NCBI RefSeq assembly: GCF_016919245.1 | Contig: NZ_JAFEJA010000002.1 | Span: 1,180,501 to 1,244,500 of the forward strand | DNA length: 64,000 nt | Direction of reading: 5' to 3' | Source: Streptomyces zhihengii | GTDB taxonomy: Bacteria > Actinomycetota > Actinomycetes > Streptomycetales > Streptomycetaceae | Part shown: in pieces, positions 33,315 through 40,978 of the stretch | Layout of the letters: each line of letters opens with the position of its first letter | Position numbering within the stretch: position 1 is the first letter of the stretch | Notes under the pieces: generated by a model | What the model was told of the DNA's origin: nothing | Databases searched by the model: none | What the model saw: only the letters and a program-made list of their open reading frames with translations | Position numbers and translations under genes: made by a program

Positions 33315-33315
33315 A
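33239..33315 (+). repeat. Left direct repeat (putative attL core, 77 bp)
   Basis: Bases 33239-33315 are identical to 39459-39535. Diverged homology (six mismatches in 89 bases) extends upstream to 33150. The repeat covers the last 25 codons and stop of the pirin gene, beginning GGGCTACGACGGTGACC and ending GTGCGCTGAA. Confidence 0.85.
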
Positions 33316-33890
33316 CTGCGGTGATGCCTGGTCCGCAGGTGCGTGCGCGAAGCCTCGGGGGTGACGCCGTTCCGTGGAAGCGGAACGCTCCCGGGGCTTG
33401 CCACACGCGGTGCTGCGAGCGCTCGGACGCGTCGCCATGTGTGGTTGCGTTAGGCAATGTCTGACAGACCTGATGCTGACCTTTGTTGACCTTTCTGATT
33501 GGCCAACAGCTCTGCTGTATCCGTGCACCGAAGACCGTGCCCCGACCTGCGGGAGGGAGTTGGGAGAGCAGTGACGGTGGCGAGCAGCCGGGCATGAAGC
33601 GGTGTATGTCAGCGAGGGCATTCGCTTCCTGCCTCTAGTTGACGCCGTTGGGCAGGGCGCCGGTTTTCGGATTTTAGAGCCCGGCGGCCGCCGGGCCCGG
33701 ACTTCACGCTCAAGACCGGGATCGGGGCAGATCGGCCGCGGCTGTACGTCCAGGTCGGCGGCTGCCACATGGTGGGAGCCAGGAGGCCGGGCAGGAGAGT
33801 GAGGGGTCCCCTGCCGCCGGAGAGCCGCTTCCGGCAGCAGGGGATGCGCCCGTGTCGGGCAGTTACGGGGGGACCGACCGACACGGGAAT
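33316..33890. other. Non-coding left end of the element
   Basis: These 575 bp contain no frame with convincing codon use. They include the AT-richer stretch around 33469-33510 with a GCTGACC-type repeat (see 33475) and GC-rich palindromic sequence near 33690-33705. Confidence 0.5.
33475..33491 (+). repeat. GCTGACC-type repeat near the left end, possible integrase arm site
   Basis: GCTGACCTTTGTTGACC at 33475-33491 closely matches GCTGACCTTTTGCTGACC at 39301-39318 near the other end, each preceded by GAT. Paired heptamers inside both ends suggest arm-type recombinase or excisionase binding sites (inference). Confidence 0.45.
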
Positions 33891-34439
33891 CTAGGGGGTG
33901 ATGCCGAGGCGTGCCGCGAACGCGGCATGCGGAGTCGGCTCCGGCCTGAACTCGGCCAGAGTCCGCCAGAGCGGGCCGGCGGGGACCAGACGGTCGCTCG
34001 CCGAGGGCCGGAACCAGTACGGGCCCGGCTCGATAGGTGAGACCGTGGTGTCCAGGGACGGCAGCATTATCCGGAAGGGCTCGCTGAGACATACGGCGTG
34101 TGTGTGCGGCTTCCATCGCCTGGTGGTCCCGGGCGGGACGAGCCAGTAGAAGAGGTGGTCACGGGTGTCCTCGACAACCGGACCACAGCCACCCTCTCCT
34201 TGGACTTCGTCCATGACGGCTGCCGCGGCGCGGGCCTGGAAGCCAGAGCTGGTCACGACGACATCGAAGAGATTGCCGCCCAGACGGACGCGGGTCTTCT
34301 GCCGGGCGGTGACTGCCAGGAGGGTACGGAGCAGCTCCGCAAGGTCTGCCATATCGGCAGCCGGCTCACCGGGCGCACCTGCTCGCTGTAACAGGGACTG
34401 CATCATCAGCTGGGTGTCAGGTGCTGCGGTGACGGTCAC
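33891..34439 (-). CDS. Hypothetical protein coupled to an ATPase-like gene
   Basis: A 182-residue protein of unknown function, beginning VTVTAAPDTQLMMQSLLQRAG and ending EFRPEPTPHAAFAARLGITP. It has no membrane segment. The GTG start at 34439 overlaps the stop of the upstream gene (34436-34439), so the two are translated together. The TAG at 33891 closes a three-gene minus-strand set. It is probably a cargo gene of the element. Confidence 0.65.
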   Translation of the reverse strand: MTVTAAPDTQLMMQSLLQRAGAPGEPAADMADLAELLRTLLAVTARQKTRVRLGGNLFDVVVTSSGFQARAAAAVMDEVQGEGGCGPVVEDTRDHLFYWLVPPGTTRRWKPHTHAVCLSEPFRIMLPSLDTTVSPIEPGPYWFRPSASDRLVPAGPLWRTLAEFRPEPTPHAAFAARLGITP

Positions 34440-34849
34440 AGGGCCACCGGACCCGGCTGCAGTATGGCGCGCACGGTCTTGCCGGGATTCTCGTGGTTCA
34501 GGTGCCAGGTTAGACGGGCGCCATGCATGATGCGGGCCCGCCACAGACTTCCGCCGAACCGTCCGACCACCTGGTCGAAGGCGTCGAAGGCACTTTTCCC
34601 ATCGGTCACGTCAACCGTGAGCTCTCCTGCGCCTACGCGCAGGCCGACGCTGAAACGGCGCTGGCTGCCCCGACCGTGTCGGTTGGCGTTGTCGGCCAGG
34701 ATGCCCACTACGGCAGTGGCGTGCTCAACGGGCCCGGGCCAGTGCATCGCGGTGAGCCGTGCGCGGGCCTCGACACGGGCCTTCTGCTCGGCCCAGTCAC
34801 CGAATTCAATCGAGAAGGCCGTGTTCGCTTCACGGGCGCGCGGCGACAT
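34436..34849 (-). CDS. ATP-binding protein, anti-sigma-kinase-like (GHKL)
   Basis: A 137-residue protein with a compact GHKL-type fold. The N box appears as AVVGILADNANRHGRGSQ (D and N present, Glu replaced). LTVDVTDGKSAFDAF holds the D-x-G-like motif. It resembles the small RsbW-like proteins common in Streptomyces. ATG 34849 follows GGAGGGGG. The gene overlaps both neighbours (20 bases with the upstream gene and 4 with the downstream one), so all three form one unit. Confidence 0.7.
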   Translation of the reverse strand: MSPRAREANTAFSIEFGDWAEQKARVEARARLTAMHWPGPVEHATAVVGILADNANRHGRGSQRRFSVGLRVGAGELTVDVTDGKSAFDAFDQVVGRFGGSLWRARIMHGARLTWHLNHENPGKTVRAILQPGPVAL

Positions 34850-35285
34850 CAGCCCCCTCCTTCCAGTTCGGAGGGACATGGGCGAGGAACCCTGCCCTGT
34901 TCTGTAACTCGTCAAGAACCGCGGCGTACTCGGAGGGCAGGGCGCTCACTGCGGCAGCGTCGAAGGTGACGATCCCATCTGCCACGCCGTTGCGGACCAG
35001 ACTCAGGGCTTCCATCCACCCGTCTCGGGCGTCGGGCCGGTCCATGCCGCCGTTGTCCCAGAGTCCGTCTCGGACCACGCGCCACCCTCGAAAGGCGGCA
35101 TAGGCGCGGACGCGCTGGAGCGTGGCCGACGGTGCGACAGGATGAACGGTGAGCGCGTAGGGAACGACTCGAAAGCCACAGGTGGGCGGGTTGAGCGTGG
35201 CGAGCATGTCCCGGCGCCGGGCGTGAAGCTGGCCGAAGCGGTCCTGACGGACCCCCTCGCCGTAGTCGTCTCCGGGCGTGATCAT
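34830..35285 (-). CDS. Small protein resembling a resolvase fold without catalytic Ser
   Basis: A 151-residue protein. The stretch LQRVRAYAAFRGWRVV, then MDRPDARDGWMEALSLVRNGVADGIVTF resembles the middle of serine-recombinase N-terminal domains. The Arg/Ser catalytic motif at the start is not present and there is no DNA-binding tail, so recombinase activity is unlikely. ATG 35285 follows GAGGAG. It heads the minus-strand trio and is divergent from the regulator at 35438. Confidence 0.6.
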   Translation of the reverse strand: MITPGDDYGEGVRQDRFGQLHARRRDMLATLNPPTCGFRVVPYALTVHPVAPSATLQRVRAYAAFRGWRVVRDGLWDNGGMDRPDARDGWMEALSLVRNGVADGIVTFDAAAVSALPSEYAAVLDELQNRAGFLAHVPPNWKEGADVAARP

Positions 35286-35437
35286 CGACTCCTCATTCCC
35301 TCGCTCCCGACAGGTCGTGACGTCACTCAGTCAACGACCTGTCACAGCACGCGCACAGGAAATAGCGGCGGCGCTCGCGGCTCGGGGGACCGGAAATTTT
35401 TACCTTCCCACGGTTGGAGCCCCGCTACGGTGAACGA

Positions 35438-36700
35438 GTGACGGCAAATGTCTTCCTCGCGGCGGCCATGGAGCGCGCCGGACTGGGGCAAGCGGAGTTA
35501 GCGGAGCGGCTGAACCTCAGGATCGAGCAACTGACCGGCTCTCCAGGCAACCTGTCGGACCGCCACATCCGTCACTGGCTGACCGGAAAGACTCGCTGGC
35601 CGCAGCGGAGACAACGGCTCGTCCTCGAAGCAGAGTTCGGAGCATCCGCCGAGGAATTGGGCTTCATCGCCCGAGCCCGCATCACCCCAGCGCCACCAGA
35701 GGACGACGACGTGCGCCGACGAACATTCACCACAGCAGCAGCCTCCTTCACCGCCACGGCCCTCGCCCCTGGCGCGCCTTCAGGGACCTCTCGAATCGGT
35801 ATGGCCGACGCCGACCGCCTCGAAGCCAACTTTGCCCGCCTGATCCATGCCGACAACACGGCAGGGCTCTCCGTCGACCTGGAGACGCGCGCACTCGCCC
35901 ACGCCCAGCACGCCCTCGATCTCATGGCGATCGGCGCGGCCACCGAGCGTGTCCGAAAGCGCCTCTACGCCCTGGCTGCCGCGTTCACCGGGACAGCCTT
36001 GTGGGCTGCCATCGACCGTATGGAACCGGACCGCGCGGGCCGCCATCTCGACCGCGGCCTGCGCCTCGCCCGCCTCTCGGGTGACACCGCAATGGAGATG
36101 CGCCTGTGGGGACACGCATCTGTCCTCTACGTGCAGCAACGCCAGCTTCCTGACGCCGTGGCCGCAGCAGAGATGAGCAGCACCACCCACGTCTGTCGCC
36201 GCGATCCCTTGTTCCGTTCACTCGCCGCCGCCCGCTTGGCCGCAGTTCACGCGCAGGCGGGCGAGCGGGCGGCCGCGCACAGGGCCCTGAGCCGGGCCGA
36301 CGCAGCCTTTCACCGGATCAACGCAATGGAGCGCCCCGCCTTCGTCGACTTCTACGACCGCGCAGAGTTCGAGGGCCTCGCCGGCATCACCATGCTCCGC
36401 CTGGCCCGGCACGAGGAGGCTGAGGGACACCTGCACCACGCGCTCGCCTGCCTCCGCCCAGAGTTCCATCGCAATCGGGTCTACTACTCCGCGCTGCTCG
36501 CCACTGCCCAACTTCGCCAAGGGGAAGCGGAGGCTGCATGCGCCACTGCCGTGGCCTCGCTGCCGAGCCCTGGGCACGATCTTCCCGGCCGCACCGGAGC
36601 GTTGTTCGCGCAATTCGACCGCGACCTCACCATCCAGGCCGGCGGCACCTCCTTTGCCGCTGATTGGGCCGCCCACTACCCGCGAGGAGCAACTGCGTGA
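35438..36700 (+). CDS. HTH regulator with TPR-like C-terminus; contains a TTA codon
   Basis: A 420-residue regulator. Residues 1-75 are an XRE-like helix-turn-helix (AAAMERAGLGQAELAERLN and DRHIRHWLTGKTRWPQ). The remaining helical repeats resemble the TPR regions of Streptomyces element-borne regulators. Leu21 is coded by TTA at 35498-35500, so translation would need the bldA tRNA. GTG 35438 fits the domain; TTG 35414 is an upstream alternative. The stop overlaps the GTG of an acetyltransferase gene (GTGA at 36697-36700). Confidence 0.8.
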   Translation: MTANVFLAAAMERAGLGQAELAERLNLRIEQLTGSPGNLSDRHIRHWLTGKTRWPQRRQRLVLEAEFGASAEELGFIARARITPAPPEDDDVRRRTFTTAAASFTATALAPGAPSGTSRIGMADADRLEANFARLIHADNTAGLSVDLETRALAHAQHALDLMAIGAATERVRKRLYALAAAFTGTALWAAIDRMEPDRAGRHLDRGLRLARLSGDTAMEMRLWGHASVLYVQQRQLPDAVAAAEMSSTTHVCRRDPLFRSLAAARLAAVHAQAGERAAAHRALSRADAAFHRINAMERPAFVDFYDRAEFEGLAGITMLRLARHEEAEGHLHHALACLRPEFHRNRVYYSALLATAQLRQGEAEAACATAVASLPSPGHDLPGRTGALFAQFDRDLTIQAGGTSFAADWAAHYPRGATA

Positions 36701-37251
36701 CCGTCGACGTCAGGCATTACACGGCCGAGGACCTGGACCAGATCCGCGAGACCATCCTCGACATCCACGTCGAGGTCCGGCATCGTGACTTCGGGCTGAC
36801 CGGCCCCTTCTACGATCGAGACCGGTTCGACGAGCGTCTCGCCGCCTATGCGTCCCGCCCTGGCTGGACTGCAGTCCTCGGCTACGACGGTGAGCAGCCC
36901 GCTGGCTTCTGCTTCGGCACGACCCTTGCCTCCGACACGAAGTGGTGGGACTCGATGCTGGAGCCCCAGCCAGTCGAGCTCACCCGTGAAGACGGACACC
37001 GCACCGTCGCGCTCAACGAGATCGTTGTACGCAAGGAGTGGCGGGGCCGATCCATTGCCTGGCAACTCCACGAGGCATGGCTCGGCCCCCGCACTGAAGA
37101 GCGTGTCACCCTCCTGGTCAACCCCGCGGCCGGAAGCGGCGCCGTCCAAGCCCGCTACGAGGCCTGGGGCTACCAATCCGTTGGCGCTCAGCAGCCCTTC
37201 CCCGACTCACCCCGCTTCACCACCATGCTCCGCGCCGTCACGCTGGACTGA
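36697..37251 (+). CDS. GNAT-family acetyltransferase
   Basis: A 184-residue GNAT-type protein. TVALNEIVVRKEWRGRSIAWQLHEAWLG is the acetyl-CoA-binding strand and loop (R-x-x-G-x-A-like), followed by VTLLVNPAAGSGAVQARYEAWGYQSVG. Substrate unknown. It is coupled to the regulator by GTGA overlap, with GAGGAGC as ribosome site. It is the last intact gene before the decayed right part of the element. Confidence 0.8.
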   Translation: MTVDVRHYTAEDLDQIRETILDIHVEVRHRDFGLTGPFYDRDRFDERLAAYASRPGWTAVLGYDGEQPAGFCFGTTLASDTKWWDSMLEPQPVELTREDGHRTVALNEIVVRKEWRGRSIAWQLHEAWLGPRTEERVTLLVNPAAGSGAVQARYEAWGYQSVGAQQPFPDSPRFTTMLRAVTLD

Positions 37252-37301
37252 GCGGCACCCCACGCCTTCTGTTTCCCTCACTCAGTGAGCCGCTTCCAAC
37301 C

Positions 37302-37745
37302 CTACTTTGAGCAGACCAGATGCAGGGTGAGGACGGCTCGAACGATGCTGGTGATGCGGATGGTGCTGCATCTCAGCTTTCGCAGGAGGCGCCAGGTCTT
37401 TAGGGTGGCCATGGCTTGTTTCCCCAGAGCCCGGATCCGCGCACGGGAGCGATTGACGGTCTGCTGACCTGGGGAGAGCTGGGTTTATCGGCCGCGGAAG
37501 GGGACTCCGACGGCACCGCCGGCACCCTGGTAGCCCGTGTCCGCCCAGCAGGGCAGGCCCGCGTCGGTAAGTGCGTCGATGATGCCGTGGGTGCGGGCCG
37601 CCCTGATGTCATGGGTGCTGCCAGGCAGCGCTGGTGAGGCCCACAGCAGTCGGCCGTGTGGATCGGCGAGGACCTGCACGTTCATGCCGTGTCTCTTGTG
37701 TTTTCCGAAGTGTGCGCCGTGAGGCGCTTGCTGTTCGAGTGGAGG
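37302..37745 (-). pseudogene. Dead IS5-family (DDE) transposase fragment
   Basis: Minus-strand reading gives HFGKHKRHGMNVQVLADPHG, then CWADTGYQGAGGAVGVPFRGR and an in-frame TAA at 37485-37487. In the same frame it continues SPGQQTVNRSRARIRALGKQ, MATLKTWRLLRKLRCS to a TAG at 37302-37304. This is the C-terminal half of an IS5-like transposase with one nonsense mutation and no N-terminus. Confidence 0.8.
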
Positions 37746-38307
37746 TGAAAGGCCAGGCCACCACCATCGTCCTGTCGCAGCAGGGCGGTTGAAGCTGGGG
37801 CAGCCTGATCCGGGAAGTGCCAGGGAGGGCGGGAAGCAGCCCCGACAAAGCCGGGACGTGCCAGTACTGCCAGATGGTGCGGGTCCGGCGAGCGAGACGG
37901 AGAGGAGTACGCGAGGAACCGGCGTCTACGCCTCCTTAAGGCACGCCAGCTCGAACCTGGTGGATGTGGGCTGGATGCGGTGCGTCCCTGCTGGATATTC
38001 GGCTGGCGGGGAACTCTCCGCGTGGTCTATTCCGGTCGCGCGGGGGGCCACGGGAAGTGCTGCGGGGTAGCCGTGGCGAGGCCGCGGGGGCGTAGCCGGG
38101 CTCCTACTCCGACGATCGAACAGTGAGTGAACACGGGAACCGTCCCGGTCTCGCCCTCAAACCGTGCGTCCAGTGCAGTGGGAGGGCTGGGTCCACCGTC
38201 GGCCTATCGGGCCGGGACGGGGCGGAGCCGCCGTAGTACTCCGAGCGGGGGAGAGCCCGGCACATGGGGAAGGGCGGCAGCGGTTTCGAGAAGGGAAGGA
38301 GGCTGCA
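37746..38307 (+). other. Probable 5' RNA part of a group II intron (no gene)
   Basis: These 562 bp precede a reverse-transcriptase start and have the appearance of group II intron domains I-III: many short GC stems, and a purine-rich stretch (GAGAAGGGAAGGAGGC) just before the ORF. The exact 5' border (usually GTGYG) could not be placed. Confidence 0.5.
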
Positions 38308-38936
38308 ATGCCGAAAGACGCACCGCTGAACGGCGGTGCTCCCGAGGCCCCGGTGGGGCCTCGCCAGCGGGTATCGGGGATGCAGACCAAGCTTCACCGT
38401 TGGGCAGCGTCCGACTATGGCTCCGGCGACGCTGCTCGTCGCGTTCGAACGGGTCGCGGGCAACAAGGGGGCCGGATCCCCGGGCGTCGACGGCCTCACG
38501 GTCGTCAACGTCGAGCGGGAACTCGGCCTCCCGGGCTACCTGGAGGACCTGCGACGCGTACTGAAGGCGGGTGAATTCCGTCCGTTGCCGGTGCGCGAGC
38601 GCAAGATTCCCAAGCCCGGCGGGAGCGGGAAGGTGCGCAAGCTCGGCATCCCGACCGTGACCGACCGGGTAGTCCAGGCCGCCCTCAAGCTGGTGCTGGA
38701 GCCGATCTTCGAGGCCGACTTCCTGCCGGTCTCCTATGGTTTCCGGCCCATGCGGCGCGCACACGACGCGATCGCCGAGATCCACCGCTACGGCACCAGC
38801 GGCTATCGCTGGGTGCTGGAGGCGGATATCGAGGCGTGCTTCGACTCCGTCGACCACACGGGCCCTGATGGACCGAGCGCGCGTGAGAGTCAAGGACAAG
38901 CGCGTGCTGCGGCTGGTCAAGGCGTTCCTTGTGGTG
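38308..38936 (+). pseudogene. Truncated, frameshifted group II intron reverse transcriptase
   Basis: It starts MPKDAPLNGGAPEAPVG and QTKLHRWAASD. The frame then changes (with loss of about 16 codons) to TLLVAFERVAGNKGAGSPGVDG, PVRERKIPKPGGSGKVRKLG, ADFLPVSYGFRP and VLEADIEACFDSVDH. A second shift near 38860 (one extra G) leads to LMDRARVRVKDKRVLRLVKAFL. It ends before the YADD catalytic motif, maturase and endonuclease domains, where it abuts the integrase fragment. Confidence 0.85.
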
Positions 38937-39274
38937 GAGCATGAGCGAGTCCAGATGCCGGATCGACGAGGCGGCCAAGTCTCGCTGGCCTGCTGCCCAC
39001 TCGGTGGCGTCCTCCTCGAACCGCATCGCGCCGTACATCGCCACCCGGTCCGCCCGCGCTCGGCCCCCTGGCGCAACCTGCTTCGCGTTGTAGACCTCCC
39101 TCAACCGGCGGATGGCCACGTCTCTAGTCGTTAAGCCCGACTCCTCCACCTGTCGGCCCGATGATTCCGGAATCGCACCACGTAGGGGTGCCGGCACTTC
39201 GACCACCGCGGCCGCGGGTGCTCGCACTCCTTGAAGAACGACGCCATCCCGCGAACCAGCGTCCCTGCCGCCAT
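38937..39274 (-). pseudogene. N-terminal fragment of a tyrosine-type integrase
   Basis: Minus strand from ATG 39274: MASFFKECEHPRPRWSKC and RHPYVVRFRNH, then a one-base deletion near 39157-39159. The other frame continues GRQVEESGLTTRDVAIRRL, REVYNAKQ. This is the arm-binding N-terminus of integrases found in actinomycete integrative elements, which normally continue for another 300 residues with the R-H-R-Y catalytic core. The catalytic core is missing. Its start lies 95 bp from the duplicated pirin end, as expected for an integrase next to its att site. Confidence 0.75.
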
Positions 39275-39300
39275 GTGACGACCACCCTCCTGCGACCGAT

Positions 39301-39318
39301 GCTGACCTTTTGCTGACC
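39301..39318 (+). repeat. GCTGACC-type repeat near the right end
   Basis: GCTGACCTTTTGCTGACC between the integrase start and the duplicated pirin end. It is the partner of the site at 33475-33491. Confidence 0.45.
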
Positions 39319-39369
39319 AATTCGGTTCCAAGAGGGCCCTGACCTGCATGAATGGTCAGAGGGTGCGCT

Positions 39370-39534
39370 ATGTGGTGGAACTTCACCGGCCGCTCGCACG
39401 AGGAGGTAGCACAGGCCCGCGAGGAGTGGATGAACAGCACCCGGTTCGGTGAATTGAAGGGCTACGACGGTGACCGTCTGTCGGCTCCTGAACTCCCGCC
39501 TGTGGCGCTGAAGCCGCGGGGGAGGGTGCGCTGA
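39370..39534 (+). pseudogene. Displaced 3' end of the pirin gene
   Basis: 54 codons from MWWNF to KPRGRVR and stop repeat the last codons of the intact pirin (33150-33314), with six base changes upstream of 39459 and none after. Homology begins abruptly at the ATG-like codon 39370. No promoter or pirin core is attached. Confidence 0.85.
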
Positions 39535-39535
39535 A
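39459..39535 (+). repeat. Right direct repeat (putative attR core, 77 bp)
   Basis: Identical to 33239-33315 at an offset of 6220 bases. Identity stops at 39536. Confidence 0.85.
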
Positions 39536-39658
39536 GCGGGGGCGACCCCCCCAGGGGCGGTTTCCGCGGCTGTCTCGGACCGACTGAGTACGATCACCCT
39601 CATCGGTCCGAGTACGTGAGCGGCTGTCCGCCGGGCGTCGCGCAGGGAGGGGTGGGGC

Positions 39659-40393
39659 ATGCGCCGATTCCTGCTGCTGGCACCGCTGTTGCCGTTCGTC
39701 GTCGGCTGCGGGGTGGTGGTGCAGCTCCCCGAGGAACGTGCGGCGGACGCCGCACAGGACGTGGCCGTGGAGGCAGGTGGAAAGCTGTACGGGCAGCGTC
39801 CGCGATCGGCAGCGGAAGTCGGCCGTTCCGCCGCGGACATCGACGGCGTCGAGGTGCTGCGTGTGACGGGCACCTCGACCCACGACGACGGCATCGAGGT
39901 GATCATCCGCACCTCCGGCTCGGCGTACGGCGACCGGCTCGACTCCCGGAAGACCGTCGTGCGGCGCTGTTTCGTCCTGCGCGTGTCATCCGGGACCGAA
40001 AGGGGTGGGACGCCCCACGGCGTTGACTGCCCGGACGGCCCTCCACTGGCGTTCGCTCCGCCACCCGAGCCTCCCCCTCTGCCGGTCGCACAACTCCGCG
40101 CGCAGCTTCCCCGGGTGCCGCAGAACGGCCGCGTCGAGGCGGCCGAGGTGCGCCGGGCGGTCGCTGCCCTCGACATGGATCCGGCTGTCCGCACCGAGAT
40201 GAAGGAAGACGGCGGACGGGTCGGCCTTCTCCTGTCGGTCGAAGGAAACGGCTTCGACCCCCAGAGCTGCCTCCTCGCACGTGTGGAGCCCGGCAGCACC
40301 GACGTGTGGACGCCACCGCGGGCCCAGCGCATGCCCGGCGAGGGCGGCTGCACGGTGGGCAACGCCCTGGACCCGCTGCCGCCACCGCACTGA
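39659..40393 (+). CDS. Putative lipoprotein of unknown function
   Basis: A 244-residue exported protein. The start MRRFLLLAPLLPFVVGC is a short signal with a lipobox ending VVGC, Cys17 being the lipid site. The rest is soluble, with a Pro-rich linker (PPPEPPPLP) in the middle, and has no family I recognise. ATG 39659 follows GGGAGGGGTGGGGC. It is the first gene after the right end of the element and may originally have followed the pirin gene. Confidence 0.72.
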   Translation: MRRFLLLAPLLPFVVGCGVVVQLPEERAADAAQDVAVEAGGKLYGQRPRSAAEVGRSAADIDGVEVLRVTGTSTHDDGIEVIIRTSGSAYGDRLDSRKTVVRRCFVLRVSSGTERGGTPHGVDCPDGPPLAFAPPPEPPPLPVAQLRAQLPRVPQNGRVEAAEVRRAVAALDMDPAVRTEMKEDGGRVGLLLSVEGNGFDPQSCLLARVEPGSTDVWTPPRAQRMPGEGGCTVGNALDPLPPPH

Positions 40394-40408
40394 CTGCGGG
40401 AACGTCGG

Positions 40409-40978
40409 TCACGTCCAGACGAGTCGTCCTTCGCTCACCCCGCAAACCGGATACTCCCCACCGCCGATCCTGGTCAGCTTTTCCGCCAGGCCGTCGAAGC
40501 AGTCGGCCAGTGACTCGTACTCACCCGTGACAGTGGCCTCACCCACGAACCACCTGCCGACCCGCCCGTCCCGAACGTCGACGAACTTTCCGGCCCAGGC
40601 GTCCTGATCCGAGAGGAACGGGATCCACTCATTGCGCCAGAACGGATCGTCCGGCTGGTCCGGGGGGTCGAATCCACCGGGACGTGAGCGGTTCGCGTAG
40701 AGCCGCTCCATCGTTCGGACGCCGAGGAAGAAGCTTCCCTCATCCGGGAAACCGGCGAAGCCGCAGCACATCACCTCGTCGTCGACTTCCTCCTCGGGCA
40801 GATCCAGACTGTTCTGCAGCAGCCAAGCCCGCAGGTCCTGCGGAAGGGGGATACCCATCCGCTTCTCGGCGGCCACGAGCATCTGCTCCGTAGCGGGCCC
40901 GGGCAGATCGGCGTGATCAGCCGGGGCGTGCTGCCGGAGCAGACTCATCACGCGGGACCAGCTCTCTTCCACACGCAT
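40409..40978 (-). CDS. SMI1/KNR4 (SUKH)-family protein
   Basis: A 189-residue protein with the SUKH pattern: PATEQMLVAAEKRMGIPLPQDLRAWLLQNS and later FLSDQDAWAGKFVDVRDGRVG and YESLADCFDGLAEKL. Many members are immunity proteins of contact-dependent toxins, others are regulatory. No toxin gene is nearby, so the role is open. ATG 40978 is used; the longer reading to 41089 has an unlikely Cys-rich leader. It converges on the lipoprotein gene with only 15 bp between stops. Confidence 0.78.
   Translation of the reverse strand: MRVEESWSRVMSLLRQHAPADHADLPGPATEQMLVAAEKRMGIPLPQDLRAWLLQNSLDLPEEEVDDEVMCCGFAGFPDEGSFFLGVRTMERLYANRSRPGGFDPPDQPDDPFWRNEWIPFLSDQDAWAGKFVDVRDGRVGRWFVGEATVTGEYESLADCFDGLAEKLTRIGGGEYPVCGVSEGRLVWT

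Larger units (their letters stand above)
33316..39458. mobile_element. Decayed integrative element inserted at the 3' end of a pirin gene
   Basis: About 6.2 kb between two 77-bp perfect direct repeats. Contents in order: a non-coding left end, three overlapping minus-strand genes, a regulator with a coupled acetyltransferase, a dead IS5-like transposase, a group II intron remnant and a truncated tyrosine-type integrase whose start lies next to the right repeat. That integrase position and a gene-3'-end target are typical of actinomycete integrative elements. No transfer or replication genes are seen. GC content is visibly lower than in the flanks. Confidence 0.8.

Noticed and set aside
33239..33315. 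phiC31-type attB in the pirin gene
   Set aside because: The phiC31 target as I remember it lies within the middle of a different pirin and is short. The sequence here is a 77-bp repeat at the 3' end, next to a tyrosine-type integrase fragment.
34830..35285. Active serine recombinase of the element
   Set aside because: The catalytic Ser/Arg motif at the start of the fold and a DNA-binding tail are absent, so it cannot be the element's recombinase.
40409..40978. SUKH protein as immunity gene of a polymorphic toxin system
   Set aside because: No large toxin, secretion or WXG gene is nearby; the neighbours are a lipoprotein and a decayed gene.
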